DNA from: Streptomyces flaveolus
GTDB lineage: Bacteria; Actinomycetota; Actinomycetes; Streptomycetales; Streptomycetaceae
Length of the DNA stretch: 64,000 nt
Reading direction: 5' to 3'
NCBI RefSeq assembly: GCF_014648815.1
Contig: NZ_BMRV01000001.1
Span: 434,001 to 498,000, forward strand
Within the stretch, counting starts at the first letter, position 1; every line of letters starts with the position of its first letter. A program made the position numbers and the translations under genes. Positions 51,552 to 62,516 of the stretch are shown here, in pieces. Under the pieces are notes generated by a model, which had not been told where the DNA came from, did not search any database, and saw only the letters and a program-made list of their open reading frames with translations.

Positions 51552-53540
51552 TCACCTGATGGTGATCTCGATGGTCGACCCCTTGGGCGCCGTGTCCCCG
51601 CCCTCGACGGACTGCTCCTTCACGGTGTCGCCGAACAGCCCGAGCAGCCCGCGGTCCTCCTTGACGTCGAACCCGGCGTCCTCCAGCTTCCGCTTGGCGT
51701 CGTCCACGCTGTCGCCGGTCACGTCCGGGACCTCGATCATCTCGGGTCCCTTGGACACCGTCAGCGTCACCGTGTCGCCCTCGGCGGCGCGGCTGCCCGC
51801 GTCCGGCGTCTGCCGGGCGACCTGGCCCTTGTCGTACTCGGAGGTGACCTGCTCGGTGGCGACCTTCACCGCCAGACCGGCGTCCGTCAGCTCCGCCCTC
51901 GCGTCCGCCAGGTCGTCACCGGTGACGTCGGGCACGTCGATCGGACGGCCCTTGCTGACGACGAGGGCGACGGCGGAGCCCGCGCGCACCTCGGTGCCCG
52001 TCTTCGGGTCCGTGGAGATCACGAAGCCCCTGGGGACGTCCTGGCTGAACGCCCGGGTCACCATGCCCGGCTCCAGCCCCTCGTCCTTGAGCACGCTCCG
52101 CGCCCGGTCCAGCTTGTAGCCCTGCACGTCGGGCAGCTTCACGGTGTCGGGGCCGTCGGAGATCGTGAACGACACCGAGTCGTTCTTGCGGATCCGGGTG
52201 CCGACCCCGGGGTCGGTGCTGATGACGGTGCCCCGCTCGACCGTGTCGCTGTAGGCGTGCCGGACCGTGCCGACGTCCAGACCGGCCTCCTCCAGCCGGT
52301 CCTCGGCCTGCGCCTCGGTCTTCGACAGCAGCGGCGGCACCTTGGTGAACTGGCCGGAGTTGATGTACCAGACGCCCGTGCCGACGCCGAGGACCAGCAG
52401 CACGGCGACCACGATCGCCAGGGGCCCCCGCCCGACCTGCGGGCGGCGGCGCCGGGGCGGCAGCGGCGGGGGAGCCGTGAACCGGCTGGTGCGGTGGATC
52501 CCGTCCGCCGGGGCCTCGCCGCCGGGGAGGACGTCCTCGTCCTCGTTCACCGGCAGCGGCCGGGATGGGGGTCCCCCCGCGCGAGCGAAGCCGAGCGTGG
52601 GGGACGTCAGCGCGCGCGGGATCACGCTCGTGCGGTCCTCGGCGTTGTCGTGGTCCGCGGCGAGGGCCTGCGGCGGCACGGCGTCCAGCTGCTCGGCGCT
52701 CAGCGCCGCACGCGCCTCACGGGCCTGCGCCAGCAGCGCCACGGCGTCGTGCGGACGGACCTCCGGGGTGCGCGCGGTCGCCGACGCGACCAGCTCGTCC
52801 AGCGCGAACGCCATCCCCGGGACGGCGGCCGACGGCGGCGGCACGTCCTCGTGGAGGTGCTTGTAGAGGATCTGGGCGGGGGAGTCCCCGTCGTGCGGCT
52901 TGCCGCCGGTCAGCATCTCGTACAGGACGACACCGCACGCGTACACGTCGACCCGCGGATCGGCGGTGCCGTGCTCGATCTGCTCGGGCGCCAGGTAGGA
53001 GACCGTGCCCAGGACCGACCCGGTGGTGCTGGTGACCGTGTCCACGGCCCGCACCAGCCCGAAGTCGGCGACCTTGACCCGGCCGTCGTCCCCTATCAGC
53101 ACGTTCTCCGGCTTCATGTCCCGGTGCACGAAACCGGCCCGGTGCGCTGCGCCCAGCGCGGCCAGCACCGGCTCCAGGATGTCCAGCGCGGCCCGCGGCT
53201 GCAGCGCCCCGCGCTCGCGCAGCACGTCGCGCAGGGTGCAGCCGGCGATGTACTCCATCGCCAGATAGACGTACGCCCCCTCGGCGCCCTGGTCGAAGAC
53301 CTGGACGACGTTGGGGTGGTCGAGCCGGGCCACCGACTTGGCCTCGCGGATGAACCGCTCGACGAAGGTGGCGTCGGTGGCGAGCGTCGGGTGCATCACC
53401 TTCAGCGCGAGCACGCGGTCCAGGCGGGTGTCCACGGCCCGGTAGACCGTGGCCATCCCGCCGACCGCGATCCGCGCGTCGACGCGGTACCGGCCGTCGA
53501 GCACCTGCCCGACCAGAGGGTCCTGAAGGGTCGTGTCCAC
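51552..53540 (-). CDS. Ser/Thr protein kinase with PASTA repeats (PknL-like)
   Basis: A 662-aa membrane kinase. The kinase domain (about residues 15-280) has VGGMATVYRA, the ATP Lys in ALKVMHP, catalytic HRDMKPENVL and DFGLVR. A linker of about 90 residues contains a palindromic repeat in frame (PTLGFARAGGPP). One helix near residue 360-382 is followed by four PASTA repeats (KVPPLL..., KLPDVQG..., DVPDVTG..., EVPDVTG...), which bind peptidoglycan fragments. M. tuberculosis PknL sits in the same place beside aroG and Rv2175c. TACACT ends 7 bases before the GTG, so the mRNA is probably leaderless; the frame upstream of it is antisense/thiG territory. Confidence 0.93.
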   Translation of the reverse strand: MDTTLQDPLVGQVLDGRYRVDARIAVGGMATVYRAVDTRLDRVLALKVMHPTLATDATFVERFIREAKSVARLDHPNVVQVFDQGAEGAYVYLAMEYIAGCTLRDVLRERGALQPRAALDILEPVLAALGAAHRAGFVHRDMKPENVLIGDDGRVKVADFGLVRAVDTVTSTTGSVLGTVSYLAPEQIEHGTADPRVDVYACGVVLYEMLTGGKPHDGDSPAQILYKHLHEDVPPPSAAVPGMAFALDELVASATARTPEVRPHDAVALLAQAREARAALSAEQLDAVPPQALAADHDNAEDRTSVIPRALTSPTLGFARAGGPPSRPLPVNEDEDVLPGGEAPADGIHRTSRFTAPPPLPPRRRRPQVGRGPLAIVVAVLLVLGVGTGVWYINSGQFTKVPPLLSKTEAQAEDRLEEAGLDVGTVRHAYSDTVERGTVISTDPGVGTRIRKNDSVSFTISDGPDTVKLPDVQGYKLDRARSVLKDEGLEPGMVTRAFSQDVPRGFVISTDPKTGTEVRAGSAVALVVSKGRPIDVPDVTGDDLADARAELTDAGLAVKVATEQVTSEYDKGQVARQTPDAGSRAAEGDTVTLTVSKGPEMIEVPDVTGDSVDDAKRKLEDAGFDVKEDRGLLGLFGDTVKEQSVEGGDTAPKGSTIEITIR
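52571..52605 (-). repeat. palindromic intragenic repeat within the PASTA kinase gene
   Basis: GTCCCCCC ... GGGGGAC arms enclose GCGCGAGCGAAGCCGAGCGT. I know very similar palindromes from many Streptomyces intergenic regions. Here it is in frame, encoding PTLGFARAGGPP in the juxtamembrane linker. Confidence 0.7.
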
Positions 53541-53547
53541 GCAGGCG

Positions 53548-53553
53548 AGTGTA
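53548..53553 (-). promoter_or_regulatory. -10 box of the PASTA kinase gene
   Basis: TACACT on the minus strand ends 7 bases before the GTG at 53540. No -35 is obvious. The 182-base gap up to thiG shows no other gene. Confidence 0.5.
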
Positions 53554-53722
53554 CGAGCAGGCACGGACACCCGGCGGGCGTCCATCCTCATCACGGCGGT
53601 ACTGAAGCGCACCTGTGACGCTTCCCACGGACCGGACGCCGCCGACGGCGCTCGGCCCCCACGGGAGAGGTCCGCCTCGTGTCCGACTGGAAGCGGGTGG
53701 GAGAACGAGCGACAGCACGGGC

Positions 53723-54523
<801 letters not shown>

Positions 54524-54724
54524 TCAGCCTCCTTGGACGGCGGTGAGGACTTCGACGCGGTCGCCGTCGGACAGGGCGGTGGCGGACCACTGCGTGCGCG
54601 GGACGACGGTCTCGTTCAGGGCGGCGGCCACTCCTGACGGCGCCGCGGTGAGCGTGCCCACCAGGGCGTCCAGGGCCGTGCCGGGAGCCACCTCGCGCGG
54701 CTCCCCGTTGACGGAGATGTTCAT
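54524..54724 (-). CDS. thiS: ThiS sulfur carrier protein
   Basis: A 66-aa ubiquitin-like carrier. MNISVNGEPREVAPGTALDAL opens the fold and the C-terminal Gly-Gly is the thiocarboxylate site. The ATG overlaps the thiO stop (ATGA), and thiG begins three bases after its stop. It is too short to stand out on its own but is certain from context. Confidence 0.96.
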   Translation of the reverse strand: MNISVNGEPREVAPGTALDALVGTLTAAPSGVAAALNETVVPRTQWSATALSDGDRVEVLTAVQGG

Positions 54725-55929
54725 ACGGCCTGCTCCGTGAGGACGGTGTGCTCGGCGAGGACAGCGGCGCCGAAGCGCCGGGGAGTGAAGGGGCGGCCCT
54801 CCTCCGGGAGTTCCCCGGTGGTCAGGACGTGCGCCATGACGTCGCCGGTGACCGGGGTCAGCAGCACGCCGTTGCGGTAGTGCCCGGTGGCCAGCAGCAG
54901 CCCCTCCAGCCCGGTCGGGCCGAGCAGCGGGGCGTTGTCCGGGGAGCCGGGACGCAGGCCCGAGCGGGTCTCCGTGAGGGGCAGCTCGGTGATGCCGGGG
55001 ACCAGTTCGTGGGCGTCGCGCAGCAGCTCGTAGACGCCGCCCGCGGTCACCGTCGTGTCCCAGCCCTGCTCCTCGCTGGTGGCGCCGACGACCAGCTCGC
55101 CGCTCTCCCGGGGCACCAGGTAGAGGGGGTTGCCGCGCACCACGGCACGCACCGTCCGGCTCAGCAGCGGCGCGTGCGCGCGCGGCATGGTCAGGCGCAG
55201 CACCTGCCCCTTCACCGGCCGCACCGGCGGCACCACGGCGTCCGGCACGCCCGCGAGGCGCCCGCTCAGGCTGCCCCCGGCCAGCACCACCTGCCCGGCC
55301 CCCAGGACCGTGCCGTCGGCCGTGACGACGCCGGTCGCCCGGTCCCCGGCGACGGCGAGCCGGTCGGCCCACACCCGGTGGAACACCACGCCCGCGCGCT
55401 CGCAGGCGGCCACCAGCGCGCCGGCCAGGCGCCGGGGGTCGATCTGATGGTCGCCGTCCACCCGCAGCCCCCCGCGCACGCCCGGCGCGAGCATCGGCTC
55501 CAGGCGCCGGCACTCGCGCCCCGACAGCCACTCGGACTCCAGGCCCGAGCGTTCCTGGAGCGCGTGCAGTTCCCGCAGGTGGGCACGGTCGTCGGCGTCC
55601 AGCGCGACGGCCAGCGTGCCGCAGCGGCGGTAACCGAGGTCGTGGCCCGTGAGGTCGGTCAGCTCGGCGGCGAACTCCGGGTAGCGGCGGGCCGAGGCGA
55701 GGTTCAGCGCGAGCAGCGTCTGCTCGCCGTAGTGCAGTTCCGTGACGGCGGCCAGCATCCCGGCCGCCACCTGGGCGGCCCCGCCACCCGGTTCGGGATC
55801 CACGAGGGCCGTGGCGAGCCCGCGCTGCGCGGACCGCCAGGCCGTGACCAGGCCGATGATCCCGCCGCCCACGACGAGGACGTCCTGCGTGCGGGGTGGT
55901 ACAAACGGTGCGATCGATGGGGACGACAT
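54721..55929 (-). CDS. thiO: glycine oxidase
   Basis: A 402-aa FAD enzyme that turns glycine into dehydroglycine for thiazole formation in aerobes. VLVVGGGIIGLVTAWRSAQRG is the FAD Rossmann loop; GLRPGSPDNAPLLGPT and ATGHYRNGVLLTP are the C-terminal DAO-family signatures. The ATG at 55929 lies just downstream of the TPP riboswitch; GGGAGGGG in the riboswitch 3' end is its ribosome site. Confidence 0.96.
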   Translation of the reverse strand: MSSPSIAPFVPPRTQDVLVVGGGIIGLVTAWRSAQRGLATALVDPEPGGGAAQVAAGMLAAVTELHYGEQTLLALNLASARRYPEFAAELTDLTGHDLGYRRCGTLAVALDADDRAHLRELHALQERSGLESEWLSGRECRRLEPMLAPGVRGGLRVDGDHQIDPRRLAGALVAACERAGVVFHRVWADRLAVAGDRATGVVTADGTVLGAGQVVLAGGSLSGRLAGVPDAVVPPVRPVKGQVLRLTMPRAHAPLLSRTVRAVVRGNPLYLVPRESGELVVGATSEEQGWDTTVTAGGVYELLRDAHELVPGITELPLTETRSGLRPGSPDNAPLLGPTGLEGLLLATGHYRNGVLLTPVTGDVMAHVLTTGELPEEGRPFTPRRFGAAVLAEHTVLTEQAV

Positions 55930-55939
55930 GGGCGTCCAG

Positions 55940-56030
55940 CCCCTCCCTTCGCCGGCATGACCCGGATCAGGTTCGTACGGTCGGAGGCCGCCAGCCTCCC
56001 TCTCAGCCCGGTGCGTCCGGGCTCCCGCGA
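55940..56030 (-). promoter_or_regulatory. TPP riboswitch (thi box)
   Basis: Read on the minus strand: GGGCTGAGAGGGAGGC, then CGACCGTACGAACCTGATCC, then GGGTCATGCCGGCGAAGGGA. These are the CUGAGA and ACCUGAUCYGGGU(C)AUGCCGGCGAAGGGA elements of the TPP aptamer. The 3' stem includes the purine-rich thiO ribosome site, so TPP binding probably blocks translation. Confidence 0.97.
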
Positions 56031-56089
56031 GTGCTTTACGTTGGCCACCCTAGCCCGCAGCGCGCCGAACTCGTAAGGGAGCCTCCACC

Positions 56090-56440
56090 GTGGCCCGTTC
56101 GCTCGACGGTCTCGTCCTCGCCCCGGTCACCGACCAGGCCCCCGGCCAGGTGGGGACCCGCACCCGGTTCACCTACCACGAGCAGGACGGCGAGGTCTGG
56201 GCCGAGTACGCGGGCGGCGACGTGGTCCGCGGCCGGCTGGTGGGCACCCGCGCGGGCGACCGGCTCGACTTCCGGTACGTGCAGCTCAGGACCGACGGCA
56301 GCACCTCGTCGGGGCACTGCGTGTCGACGGTCGTCGACCTGCCCGACGGGCGGGTGCGCCTGGAGGAGACCTGGGAGTGGGAGTCGCGGCAGGGCAGCGG
56401 GACGAGCGTTGTGGAAGAGATCACCGCGCACGAGGACTGA
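56090..56440 (+). CDS. conserved hypothetical protein (116 aa)
   Basis: A small, beta-rich protein (FTYHEQDGEVWAEYAGGDVVRGRLVGTRAGDRLDFRYVQL), resembling lipocalin/avidin-like folds. Orthologues are sometimes mislabelled as N-acetylglutamate synthase; no acetyltransferase motif is present. AGGGAG lies 8 bases before the GTG. Divergent from the thi operon. Confidence 0.8.
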   Translation: MARSLDGLVLAPVTDQAPGQVGTRTRFTYHEQDGEVWAEYAGGDVVRGRLVGTRAGDRLDFRYVQLRTDGSTSSGHCVSTVVDLPDGRVRLEETWEWESRQGSGTSVVEEITAHED

Positions 56441-56472
56441 CCGGCGATTTGCCGGGTGTCTAAGGTGATCAG

Positions 56473-57714
56473 GTGAACGAGCAGACGCAGGAGCGGGGAG
56501 CGGACGCGGAGCGACGCGTGGTCGTCGTCGGTGCGGGCATGGCGGGCGTGCAGACCGCGGTCGCCCTGCGCGAACAGGGCTTCACCGGCACCGTGACGCT
56601 GATCGGCGCCGAACCCCACCAGCCGTACGACCGCCCCCCGCTGTCCAAGGCCGTCCTGCTCGGCACGGCCGAGGGCTCCGCCTTCGACGTCGACTTCGAG
56701 GCGCTCGGCATCGAGCTGCGGCTCGGCTGCGAGGCGCTGGGCCTGCGCCCCGACGCGCACGTCCTGGACACCTCCGCCGGGCCCGTGCCGTACGACGTCC
56801 TCGTCGTGGCGACCGGTGCCGAACCGGTCCGGCTGCCCGGTGCCGAGGGCGTCCCCGGCGTGCATCTGCTGCGCACCCTGGACGACGCGGAGCGGCTGCG
56901 CCCGGTGCTCGCCCGGCAGCACGACATCGTGGTCGTCGGCGCGGGCTGGATCGGCGCCGAGTTCGCCACCGCCGCGCGCGAGGCGGGCTGCGCGGTGACC
57001 GTCGTGGAGGCCGCCGACCGGCCGCTCGCCGGGGCGCTGCCCGCCGAGGTCGCCGCCCCCATGACCGCCTGGTACGCCGACGCGGGCGCCGTCCTGCGCA
57101 CCCACGCGCGCGTGGAGCGGGTCGAGCCCGGTCACGTCGTCCTCGATGACGGCTCGTGGCTGCCCGCCGGCGCCGTCGTCGTCGGCATCGGCGCCCGGCC
57201 CGCCACCGCCTGGCTCGCCGGCTCCGGCATCGAGCTCGGCGCGCACGGCGAGGTCCTGGCCGACGACCGCCTGCGCACCTCCGTGCGCGACGTCCACGCG
57301 GTCGGCGACTGCGCCTCCTTCCCCTCAAGCCGCTACGGGGAGCGCCTGCTCGTCCACCACTGGGACAACGCCCTCCAGGGCCCGCGCACGGTCGCCGCCG
57401 ACATCGTCGGCGCCCCCACGGGCGAGGCCGCGCCGGTCTACGACCCGGTGCCGTACTTCTGGTCCGAGCAGTTCGGCCGGTTCGTCCAGTACGCGGGGCA
57501 CCACACGTCCGCCGACAGCACCCTGTGGCGCGGCGACCCCTCCGGTCCCGCCTGGACGGTCTGCTGGCTGCGCGACGAGCGGCTGATCGCCCTGCTGGCG
57601 GTGGGCCGCCCCCGGGACCTGGCCCAGGGCAGGCGCCTGATCGAGGCGGGCGCCAGGATGGACCCCCGGCTGCTCGCCGACCCCGCGCGGCCGCTGAAGG
57701 CGGCGACGGCGTAG
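56473..57714 (+). CDS. FAD-dependent ferredoxin/rubredoxin reductase-like protein
   Basis: A 413-aa pyridine nucleotide-disulfide-type reductase without redox Cys. VVVVGAGMAGVQTAVAL is the FAD loop, DRPPLSKAVL follows, VVVGAGWIGAEFATAAR is the NAD(P) loop and VHAVGDCASFP the second FAD motif; a reductase C-terminal domain begins near residue 320. Such proteins reduce ferredoxins for P450s or Rieske oxygenases. TAAGGT ends 6 bases before the GTG, suggesting a leaderless mRNA. Confidence 0.92.
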   Translation: MNEQTQERGADAERRVVVVGAGMAGVQTAVALREQGFTGTVTLIGAEPHQPYDRPPLSKAVLLGTAEGSAFDVDFEALGIELRLGCEALGLRPDAHVLDTSAGPVPYDVLVVATGAEPVRLPGAEGVPGVHLLRTLDDAERLRPVLARQHDIVVVGAGWIGAEFATAAREAGCAVTVVEAADRPLAGALPAEVAAPMTAWYADAGAVLRTHARVERVEPGHVVLDDGSWLPAGAVVVGIGARPATAWLAGSGIELGAHGEVLADDRLRTSVRDVHAVGDCASFPSSRYGERLLVHHWDNALQGPRTVAADIVGAPTGEAAPVYDPVPYFWSEQFGRFVQYAGHHTSADSTLWRGDPSGPAWTVCWLRDERLIALLAVGRPRDLAQGRRLIEAGARMDPRLLADPARPLKAATA

Positions 57715-57780
57715 TCCCCCGTCGGCGGGTTGGGACGGGTCCGGCTTCCGACTGTCAGTGCCAGATGGCAGGCTTGAGAC

Positions 57781-58146
57781 GTGACCGAGATTGACGCAAA
57801 GATCGATGCTCTCGTACCCGCCTGGCTCACCGTCCCCGACATCGCCGAAATGCTCGGCGTCGAGGTGACCCGCGTGCGACAGCTGATCAAGGAAGGCCAG
57901 CTCATCGCCGTCCGCCGTGGTGAGAACCGCGCGCTGCACGTCCCGGCGGCCTTCATCGACGAGGACAAGGTCGTCAAGGGCCTGGTCGGGACCCTGACCC
58001 TGCTGCGGGACGACGGCTTCACGGTCGAGGAGATGCTCGAGTGGCTCTTCACGCCCGACCCGACCCTGCCCGGCACCCCCGCGCAGGCGCTGAGCGAGAA
58101 TCGCGGCACGGAGGTGAAGCGCCGCGCCCAGGCGCTCGCCGTCTGA
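57781..58146 (+). CDS. Rv2175c-like winged-helix DNA-binding protein
   Basis: A 121-aa protein. Residues about 14-70 form a winged helix (LTVPDIAEMLGVEVTRVRQLIKEGQLIAVRRGENRALHVP) and about 75-121 a C-terminal helical domain. M. tuberculosis Rv2175c, a PknL substrate phosphorylated on its N-terminus, has the same layout and neighbourhood. The PASTA kinase lies 4 kb away here. Short N-terminus contains Thr2 as a possible site. Confidence 0.88.
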   Translation: MTEIDAKIDALVPAWLTVPDIAEMLGVEVTRVRQLIKEGQLIAVRRGENRALHVPAAFIDEDKVVKGLVGTLTLLRDDGFTVEEMLEWLFTPDPTLPGTPAQALSENRGTEVKRRAQALAV

Positions 58147-58161
58147 CCTGACACACCGTCC

Positions 58162-58198
58162 GGCGTACGGGCCGCGAGACACCCGCGGTCCGTACGCC
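58162..58198 (+). terminator. terminator after the Rv2175c-like gene
   Basis: GGCGTACGGGCCGCG-AGACACC-CGCGGTCCGTACGCC: a 15-bp stem with a single G-U pair and a 7-base loop. Confidence 0.85.
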
Positions 58199-58278
58199 AC
58201 GGCCGCCACCGGCGGCGGCCGTCCGCCGCGCCGCCGCCCGCCGCGGCCCGTACGTCACCGATCTGGGGGGACACACGT

Positions 58279-58935
58279 ATGTCCGAGACCGCCGCCACCG
58301 CACGCGCCCGGCTCGCCGACGCCCGGCTCTACCTGTGCACGGACGCCCGCAGGAGCCAGGGCGACCTGCCCGAATTCCTGGACGCGGTGCTGGCCGGCGG
58401 CGTCGACATCGTGCAGCTGCGCGACAAGGGCATGGAGGCCGCCGAGGAACTGGAACACCTGAAGGTCTTCGCCGACGCCTGCGCCCGCCACGGCAGGCTC
58501 CTCGCGGTCAACGACCGGGCGGACGTCGCCCACGCCGCCGGCGCCGACGTGCTGCACCTCGGCCAGGGCGACCTGCCGGTGCCCGCCGCCCGGGCGATCC
58601 TCGGCGACGACGTCCTCGTCGGCCGCTCCACGCACGCCGAGTCCGAGGCCGCCGCGGCCGCCGCCCAGGAGGGCGTGGACTACTTCTGCACCGGTCCGTG
58701 CTGGCCGACCCCCACCAAGCCCGGCCGCCACGCGCCCGGCCTGGACCTGGTCCGGTACACCGCGTCCCTGGGCACCGACCGCCCCTGGTTCGCGATCGGC
58801 GGCATCGACCTCGGCAACCTCGACGAGGTGCTGGAGGCGGGCGCCCGCCGGGTCGTCGTGGTCCGCGCCATCACCGCGGCGGACGACCCCGGTGCGGCGG
58901 CGGCCGAGTTCGCGAAGCGCCTGCGGCAGGCGTAG
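58279..58935 (+). CDS. thiE: thiamine-phosphate synthase
   Basis: A 218-aa TIM barrel that joins HMP-PP and thiazole phosphate. [57 protein letters not shown] and [14 protein letters not shown] are the expected motifs. GGGGGGA lies upstream of the ATG. It has no riboswitch of its own and is separate from, and divergent to, the thiO-S-G operon. Confidence 0.96.
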   Translation: MSETAATARARLADARLYLCTDARRSQGDLPEFLDAVLAGGVDIVQLRDKGMEAAEELEHLKVFADACARHGRLLAVNDRADVAHAAGADVLHLGQGDLPVPAARAILGDDVLVGRSTHAESEAAAAAAQEGVDYFCTGPCWPTPTKPGRHAPGLDLVRYTASLGTDRPWFAIGGIDLGNLDEVLEAGARRVVVVRAITAADDPGAAAAEFAKRLRQA

Positions 58936-59024
58936 GCCGGGAGCACGTCCGGCGCGGTTGCCGGAGGCATGTGTCCAAGGGATGGACAACAAGTCGACAA
59001 TACGGACAAATGACCCGCATCCGG

Positions 59025-59983
<959 letters not shown>

Positions 59984-60039
59984 ACCGGCCGCACGTATTT
60001 GCGACACACTGCGTAACGGCCACTGGGAGAGGGGCGTAC

Positions 60040-60984
60040 ATGGGCTGGACGGTCCTCTACATCGCGTTCGGCATCGTCGCGCTGTGGCTGCTGGGTGAGG
60101 TGCTGCTGCAGTACAAGGCGCGGCTGCGCTGGCGGCTGCTCGCCTTCGGCGGGTTCGCCGGCGTGGTGGCCGGCGTGCTGATGTCGAACGTGCTGGTCAT
60201 CGGAGCGGGCGCCGCCGCCTTCGCGGTCGGCCAGACCTACGTCACCCTGTCGTTCCGCCGTGGCTTCGAGGCCGGATGGGCGGTCAACGCCCCGGCGGGC
60301 CTGGTGGGCAGCAAGCGCCGCCGTCCCGAACGGGGCCGCCAGGAACCGACGTTGGAGGTCTCCGGCCTGGAGGCGGGCGACGCCGCCCCCGGCACCCACG
60401 AGGACCGCGCGCCGGGCCGGGACGGCCTCTCCTTCGGCCACGACGACCACGACCGCGACGACGTCTTCACCCCGGTCCGCCCCGCCGAGGCGACCGCCGT
60501 CTACGCGCCGCAGCCCATGCCGGACGACACCGGTTCGTACGGCGTGTACGGCGACGGCTCCGGTTACGGCCAGGACCAGCAGGCACCGGCCGCGCAAAGC
60601 CCCGACCAGGCCTACGCCTACGACTACTCCGGCTACGGCCAGCAGGGCTACGGCTACGACACCGGCCAGCAGCAGTACGCCGCCTACTCCGACCCGTACA
60701 TCGGCACCCACACCTACGGCGGCGGGTCGTACGACACCGGCGGCTACGACACCACCGGTACGGCGCAGTACGACCAGCAGGGCTACGGGCAGGGCCAGTA
60801 CCCCGCCGGTACACCCGGCGGCTACGGCGGCGAGACCCCACCCGGCGGGGTGTGGGTGCCGCAGCAGCGCACCGCCGACGACCCGTACGGCGGCGAACTC
60901 CCGCCGGAGCAGGCGTACCCGTACCAGGGCAACGGCCAGCCGCAGGGCCCGGGTCAGGGATACGACGAGCAGTACCGCTTCTGA
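60040..60984 (+). CDS. membrane protein with a Tyr/Gly/Gln-rich disordered tail
   Basis: A 314-aa protein. Three hydrophobic segments at about residues 3-22, 31-47 and 48-72 are followed by a basic stretch (GSKRRRPERGRQ). From about residue 150 to the end the sequence is low complexity, dominated by Tyr, Gly, Gln, Asp, Pro and Thr with repeats such as SGYGQQGYGYDTGQQQY. No catalytic motif is visible. Tails of this composition resemble prion-like or condensate-forming domains. GGGAGAGGGG precedes the ATG. Confidence 0.85.
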   Translation: MGWTVLYIAFGIVALWLLGEVLLQYKARLRWRLLAFGGFAGVVAGVLMSNVLVIGAGAAAFAVGQTYVTLSFRRGFEAGWAVNAPAGLVGSKRRRPERGRQEPTLEVSGLEAGDAAPGTHEDRAPGRDGLSFGHDDHDRDDVFTPVRPAEATAVYAPQPMPDDTGSYGVYGDGSGYGQDQQAPAAQSPDQAYAYDYSGYGQQGYGYDTGQQQYAAYSDPYIGTHTYGGGSYDTGGYDTTGTAQYDQQGYGQGQYPAGTPGGYGGETPPGGVWVPQQRTADDPYGGELPPEQAYPYQGNGQPQGPGQGYDEQYRF

Positions 60985-61012
60985 CGGCACCCGGGCCCGG
61001 CCGTCCCGGCGG

Positions 61013-62503
61013 TCACTGAGAGCCCCGGAAGTCCGGCCCCTCCACGACGAGTCCGGCGACCAGCGCGCCCGACATGCCCGCGTGCGGCAGCCCACCGCCG
61101 GGATGCGACCAGCCGCCCGCCGTGAACAGCCCCGCGAGCGCCGTGCTGTTGCCCGCGTGCAGCAGCCGGCCGCCCGCCGCCGCCAGCGCCGGAGCCGGAA
61201 CCGCGCCGCCCGCCGCTCCGGTCTCCGCCGCGATGTCGGCCGGGGTGCGCACCTCCTGCCACAGGAGACGGTCGCGCAGCCCCGGCACGGCCCGCTCGGC
61301 GACAGCGACGAGGCGCTCGGCACTGCCCTCGGCGTCGGCGCCGGAGGGCACCACCGAGCTGAGCGTGACCGCCTCGTGGTCCGGGCCGGGGACCAGCCCC
61401 GGGTCGTCGGGCCGCAGGATCGTGACGGTCGGACCCGCGGGCGCACCGGGCGCGGCACCGAACAGCGAGTCCAGCTCGCCCGCACGGTCCTGGGCGTGCA
61501 CCACCGTCCGGTGCGCCGTGCCCTCGGGACGGCCGCCCCGCAGCGCCAGCAGCACCGTGACCCGGCTCGCCGCCCCGCGCTGCGGCGGAACCCCGCCCGC
61601 ACCGCGCACCACCGTGTCCCCGGCGAGGCGGTCCAGCACGCCGGGCGCCACACCGGCGACCACGAACTCGGCCTCGGCCACCTCACCGCCGGCCAGCTCC
61701 ACGCCCGCCACCCGGCCGTCCTTCTCGACGATCGCCGTGACCTCGGTGTCGAAGCGGAACTCGACCCGGCGCTCCCGGCACCGCTCGTACACCGCCCGCG
61801 CCAGCTCCCGCAGACCGCCGCGCACGTACCACATGCCGAAGGCGTGCTCCATGTACGGCAGCACGGCCGCGTTCGCCGGGACGGTCCGGGGATCGAGGCC
61901 GTACGCGAGCGCGTGGCTCTCCAGCAGGGCGGTGAGCCGGGGGTCCCGCAGCTCCCAGGCGGCGACCTCGGCGAGCGTGCCGGCCCGGCGGGTGCGCAGC
62001 AGCCGCTTGTGGGGGACCGCCGGGTACGGCTCGCGTTCGGCCAGCACCTGCCAGTCGGGCCACAGGGGCTCCTCGAGGAGCGGCCGGCGCGTGCGGTCCC
62101 AGGCCTCCCGGGCCCGCACCAGCAGGTCGCCCCAGCGCTGCCCGGCGGGGGCGCCGAGCGCCTCGTCCAGGGCGGCGACCACGCCCGCCCGCGAGGCGTT
62201 CGGCAGCGAGACCTCCGTGCCGTCCGCGAACACGTGCCGTGACGACGGGTCGACCTGGACCAGCTCGACGCGGGACTCCAGCGGCTCCTTGCCGGTCTTG
62301 ACGAACAGGTCGCGCCAGACCGCGGGCAGGGGCAGCAGACCGGGGCCGGTGTCGAAGGAGAAGCCGTCCCGCTCGAAGCGGCGCACCGCCCCGCCGTACG
62401 TCCCGGTCCGCTCGTACACCGCCACCCGGTGGCCCGCGACGGCCAGCCGGGCGGCGGCCGCCATCGCGCCCATCCCGGCGCCGATCACCGCAATCCGTGC
62501 CAT
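61013..62503 (-). CDS. phytoene desaturase-like FAD oxidoreductase
   Basis: A 496-aa CrtI-type flavoprotein. ARIAVIGAGMGAMAAAARLAVAGHRV is the FAD loop; GGAVRRFERDGFSFDTGPGL is the next conserved block and GGWSHPGGGLPHAGMSG the C-terminal FAD signature. No other carotenoid gene is nearby, so substrate is uncertain. TAAAGT ends 7 bases before the ATG, so it is probably leaderless. Convergent with the Tyr/Gly/Gln-rich protein gene. Confidence 0.9.
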   Translation of the reverse strand: MARIAVIGAGMGAMAAAARLAVAGHRVAVYERTGTYGGAVRRFERDGFSFDTGPGLLPLPAVWRDLFVKTGKEPLESRVELVQVDPSSRHVFADGTEVSLPNASRAGVVAALDEALGAPAGQRWGDLLVRAREAWDRTRRPLLEEPLWPDWQVLAEREPYPAVPHKRLLRTRRAGTLAEVAAWELRDPRLTALLESHALAYGLDPRTVPANAAVLPYMEHAFGMWYVRGGLRELARAVYERCRERRVEFRFDTEVTAIVEKDGRVAGVELAGGEVAEAEFVVAGVAPGVLDRLAGDTVVRGAGGVPPQRGAASRVTVLLALRGGRPEGTAHRTVVHAQDRAGELDSLFGAAPGAPAGPTVTILRPDDPGLVPGPDHEAVTLSSVVPSGADAEGSAERLVAVAERAVPGLRDRLLWQEVRTPADIAAETGAAGGAVPAPALAAAGGRLLHAGNSTALAGLFTAGGWSHPGGGLPHAGMSGALVAGLVVEGPDFRGSQ

Positions 62504-62510
62504 GCCAGGG

Positions 62511-62516
62511 ACTTTA
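62511..62516 (-). promoter_or_regulatory. -10 box of the phytoene desaturase-like gene
   Basis: TAAAGT on the minus strand ends 7 bases before the ATG at 62503; there is no ribosome site. Confidence 0.5.
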
